DNA of 20,581 bases. It comes from Rodentolepis nana. Lineage: Eukaryota; Platyhelminthes; Cestoda; Cyclophyllidea; Hymenolepididae. The DNA is taken from contig UZAE01013627.1 in assembly GCA_900617975.1 (NCBI GenBank), forward strand, positions 1 to 20,581, in the 5' to 3' direction. Made by a program: the position numbers and the translations under genes. The notes under the pieces were generated by a model. That model was given only the letters and a program-made list of their open reading frames with translations, was not told the origin of the DNA and made no database searches. Positions 18,190 to 20,581 of the stretch are shown piece by piece (within the stretch, counting starts at the first letter, position 1; each line of letters starts with the position of its first letter).

Positions 18190-19261
18190 ATAATACTCAT
18201 TCTAATTTAGGAGAGAACTTTCGGTATTTACTACTTTCGCAACTTGAAGTAGTATTCACATCCTTCGCTTTTAACTTTCCGAAATCAGTTCAATTATTAT
18301 CTTTTTAATTTAATTATATCATACTTCCTTGGCATGCTGACCACTGAAACTCAATTAACTCTTGACAATGCAAAATAATAGATGTGGATTGATGTGTACT
18401 AGATGATGATTGCAAAAGGAAATCCATTTTGAAGACGAAAATGAGCAATGGGTGTTGAATGTAGCAAAATGTGAAAATCTCGCCCAGGTACCGTAATTCA
18501 TGCAGGGTTTATCAAGTTCCAGAAGATAGCGAAATCGAGCTTCAACTTATTACACGATAATTATTGAAGGCTTTCTTTTGGGCCTTGTTTCAACACAGAG
18601 CTAGCATGGCTAAAGGGAAGAACGCTTTGTGGGCTCGAGCATTCTGGAACGTGTATCTGTGATCCTGATTGTGCAGCCAGTCAACAATCAATAATTATGC
18701 CTTGCTTATTGCAGCCGAAATGACTAAGCTCCATGTCAGTTGAACACGGCTTAGATGAATGAGTTCGACGCCAGGCATCTATTTCCCCCATATCGTTAGG
18801 CTAGGTAGTTAATCCTAGGAGTCATTCCAAAATCGAAAATCCTGTCATAAGTGCTACTGAGCATAAGATTATGCCCCATTCTTATGATTTATTTATTTAT
18901 ATTGTACTTTGAAATTGTCGATTTGAGTAGTATTCGCCGCAACCCAAGCTTAGAATTCATTGGTAATCAGATTTTCGCAAAGCAATATTGAAAATTATAC
19001 TTTTATTCCCCATGACTAATCAAAGGCGGTACTATTGGTGGTTTAGCGGTTACAATCAAGAATTCACACTAGTAGTAACTATGAAGGGGTTTAAAACTTG
19101 CCTCTATAAAAAATAATGAAAGTTTTGATAAATTATTTCCTATTATTCAGTATTTGCCCATTTTCACTCATCCAAGAAACGTTCAATGATAAATTGACTT
19201 AATTCGAGTAAAACATACCATAAAAATTGATTAAAATGGAAGTTCTGAATTATCTCATTAC
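18190..19261. other. AT-rich stretch, only repeat copy b recognised
   Basis: Apart from 18625-18674 I see no gene, splice pair or repeat. A short TTTATTTATTTATAT at about 18886 resembles an orphan SINE tail without a body. Confidence 0.5.
18625..18674 (+). repeat. Low-copy repeat, copy b
   Basis: Partner of 11691-11740 (about 78% identical). Borders are uncertain because similarity fades on both sides. No terminal motif was found. Confidence 0.55.
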
Positions 19262-19274
19262 TCAAGTTAGAAAT

Positions 19275-19601
19275 TTATTTATACCAAATAGCAGGATTTT
19301 TTAGAGTAATCAGTAGCCCTTTAGCTGACTTCGGGCTTCACAGAGCAGCGAAATATCAAAGTGAAAAAATTCGAGAGGAAGAACAGAAGTATGATTCAAA
19401 GATGTAAAAGAGATAGACAGACAGACGGACAAAAGGCAGAGAAGTGGAAAGATGAGTACTGTTGAAGTGGTTAAATATGACATACAGTGGGGGTCATGAT
19501 AGTTTGAAGTCAAAAGTGAACTGTCGGTTTATAGACGCTTTGTCAGTATGAGTGTGCGTTGCCTAGGCTGACCAAGTGGGGGTAAATCTATCGTACACCC
19601 C
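19275..19601 (-). mobile_element. SINE-like retroposon, copy 12 with TSD
   Basis: Reverse-oriented, diverged copy. TCAAGTTAGAAAT occurs at 19262-19274 and again at 19604-19616 (13 of 13). The 5' block reads GACCAAGTGGGGGTAAATC, so its E-box and donor-like site are lost. Confidence 0.92.
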
Positions 19602-19950
19602 TATCAAGTTAGAAATAAAAATTAACAAATTAACCATATTGAACCAGGTACTGGAGAAGGAAGGTGCGTTTACTTAAATCTAATTCCATTTTTCCACTTA
19701 GAAGTACTTTCAAGATATTTATTTGAGGAATCGTTGTGTTTATAATACGAAAATGCAGACTAATCAGCCTGGCAAATCTCTTCAATTTGCCCCACTGCAG
19801 TGCATATGTTGTTTTAAAAAGGCGCTATTTGCGTATATTCGTGTCCATCTATTTCGATCCTTTGAGTATGTTCACTGAATTTTCCCCAACACTCTCTAGG
19901 CAATCTCTATCTGGATCTCGCATACCTACCCAATAAAATGTTTCAAATGT

Positions 19951-20274
19951 GGGGTGTGCGATAGACTTACCTCCAAGTGGTGCACCCTGGGCAACGTATA
20001 CTCATACGGGAAAAAAGTCTATTAACCGGCAGTTGACTTCTGACTTCAAACTACCACCACCTCACTCCATGCTATATTCGACTATTTCCACAGTACTCTT
20101 CTTACCTTTTTTCTACCTTTGTGTTTTTCTCTTACATCTTTGAAACACTCTTCTCTTCCCTCCCCCCCCCCTCTCGACTTTTTTCAATTTGATGTTCCTT
20201 CTCCTCTGTGAAGTCTGAAGTCAACTAAAGGGCCTATGATAACCATCAAGACGCCTGTCATTTGATATAAATAA
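19951..20274 (+). mobile_element. SINE-like retroposon, copy 13 with TSD
   Basis: Full-length copy from GGGGTGTGCGATAG to GATATAAATAA. GTTTCAAATG is found at 19940-19949 and 20275-20284. It has a run of 10 C at 20162-20171. Confidence 0.92.
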
Positions 20275-20284
20275 GTTTCAAATG

Positions 20285-20581
20285 CTTCCCCTGCATTATC
20301 ACGAGTTCTACGGAGAGCAATAATGAAATGCTTCATTGAAAATCACCAAATCGCATTGAATTAATTCCAAGCACAATTATTTTTAAAAAAAAGATTTTGA
20401 CAAAAATTATCATAGGCACTAGTGTCACAGGAATGTTATCTCAACAAAGCTACAACAACTTGATCACAGAATAGCTTAAGGCACAGAACACGAGACAGTG
20501 TTTCGCATCTACCTGGAACAAGAAAAAAAAAGAGAAAAACAGTCAATAAACACCTCACCACTTGAAAACTACTCAATTCAA
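20285..20581. other. End of window, nothing recognised
   Basis: AT-rich sequence with a poly-A run at about 20522. No open frame or repeat seen. Confidence 0.5.

Noticed and set aside
1..20581. CRISPR arrays, tRNA or rRNA genes, bacterial operons
   Set aside because: No regularly spaced short repeats, no cloverleaf with a TTCGAAT arm, and no rRNA-like conserved stretches were seen. The sequence is eukaryotic.

Overview
The window looks like AT-rich, repeat-dense intergenic DNA from an invertebrate, most likely an arthropod. The reasons are spliceosomal introns of only 45-50 nt, retroposon copies ending in (ATAA)n, LTR fragments, a decayed mariner-like transposase of the type common in arthropods, microsatellites, and no operons, ribosome binding sites or long bacterial-type ORFs. 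I cannot name the species. Six single N bases (4735, 8000, 10408, 10474, 14241, 17543) mark joins between assembled pieces. Several of these joins look wrong.

Genes. Two short genes are supported by splice structure rather than by ORF length: gene A (+, 6004-6432) and gene B (-, 13937-13504). Each encodes exactly 127 residues in two exons (51+76 and 52+75 residues). Each has one tiny phase-0 intron (45 and 50 nt) with canonical GT/AG ends, and an in-frame stop lies just upstream of each start codon. The proteins align almost without gaps, with the intron at the same place, so I read them as diverged paralogs of an unrecognised family. A loose resemblance to the RWD/UBC fold is noted as speculation. 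A third, broken relative may lie at 1073-1246 (-). A few other small ORFs are listed at low confidence.

Repeats. About a dozen copies of one ~325-bp SINE-like retroposon occupy roughly a sixth of the window. They share a fixed 5' end (GGGGTGTGCGATAG) and an (ATAA)n tail. Six copies are flanked by recognisable target-site duplications of 10-14 bp. Other repeats are a solo LTR with two partial copies in inverted orientation around the N at 14241, an internally deleted mariner-like element (17676-18189) with a broken helix-turn-helix ORF, a second low-copy repeat (11691 and 18625), G-rich and C-rich tracts, and a (TA)n array.

Layout: 1-4702 single-copy AT-rich DNA; 4703-5034 SINE; 5588-6565 gene A with possible promoter and 3' end; 6651-6900 SINE; 6935-7429 weak ORFs; 7426-11108 SINE-rich region with scrambled joins; 11691-12794 repeat and two SINEs; 12889-13230 LTR; 13504-13937 gene B; 14087-14396 inverted LTR pair; 14397-17009 single-copy DNA with G4 tracts; 17021-20274 three SINEs, a (TA)n array and the transposon relic. 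Repeat logic suggests that 4736-7999 really runs into 11049 onward, and that 1-4734 really runs into 8001 onward. In that case genes A and B would be convergent neighbours about 4 kb apart.
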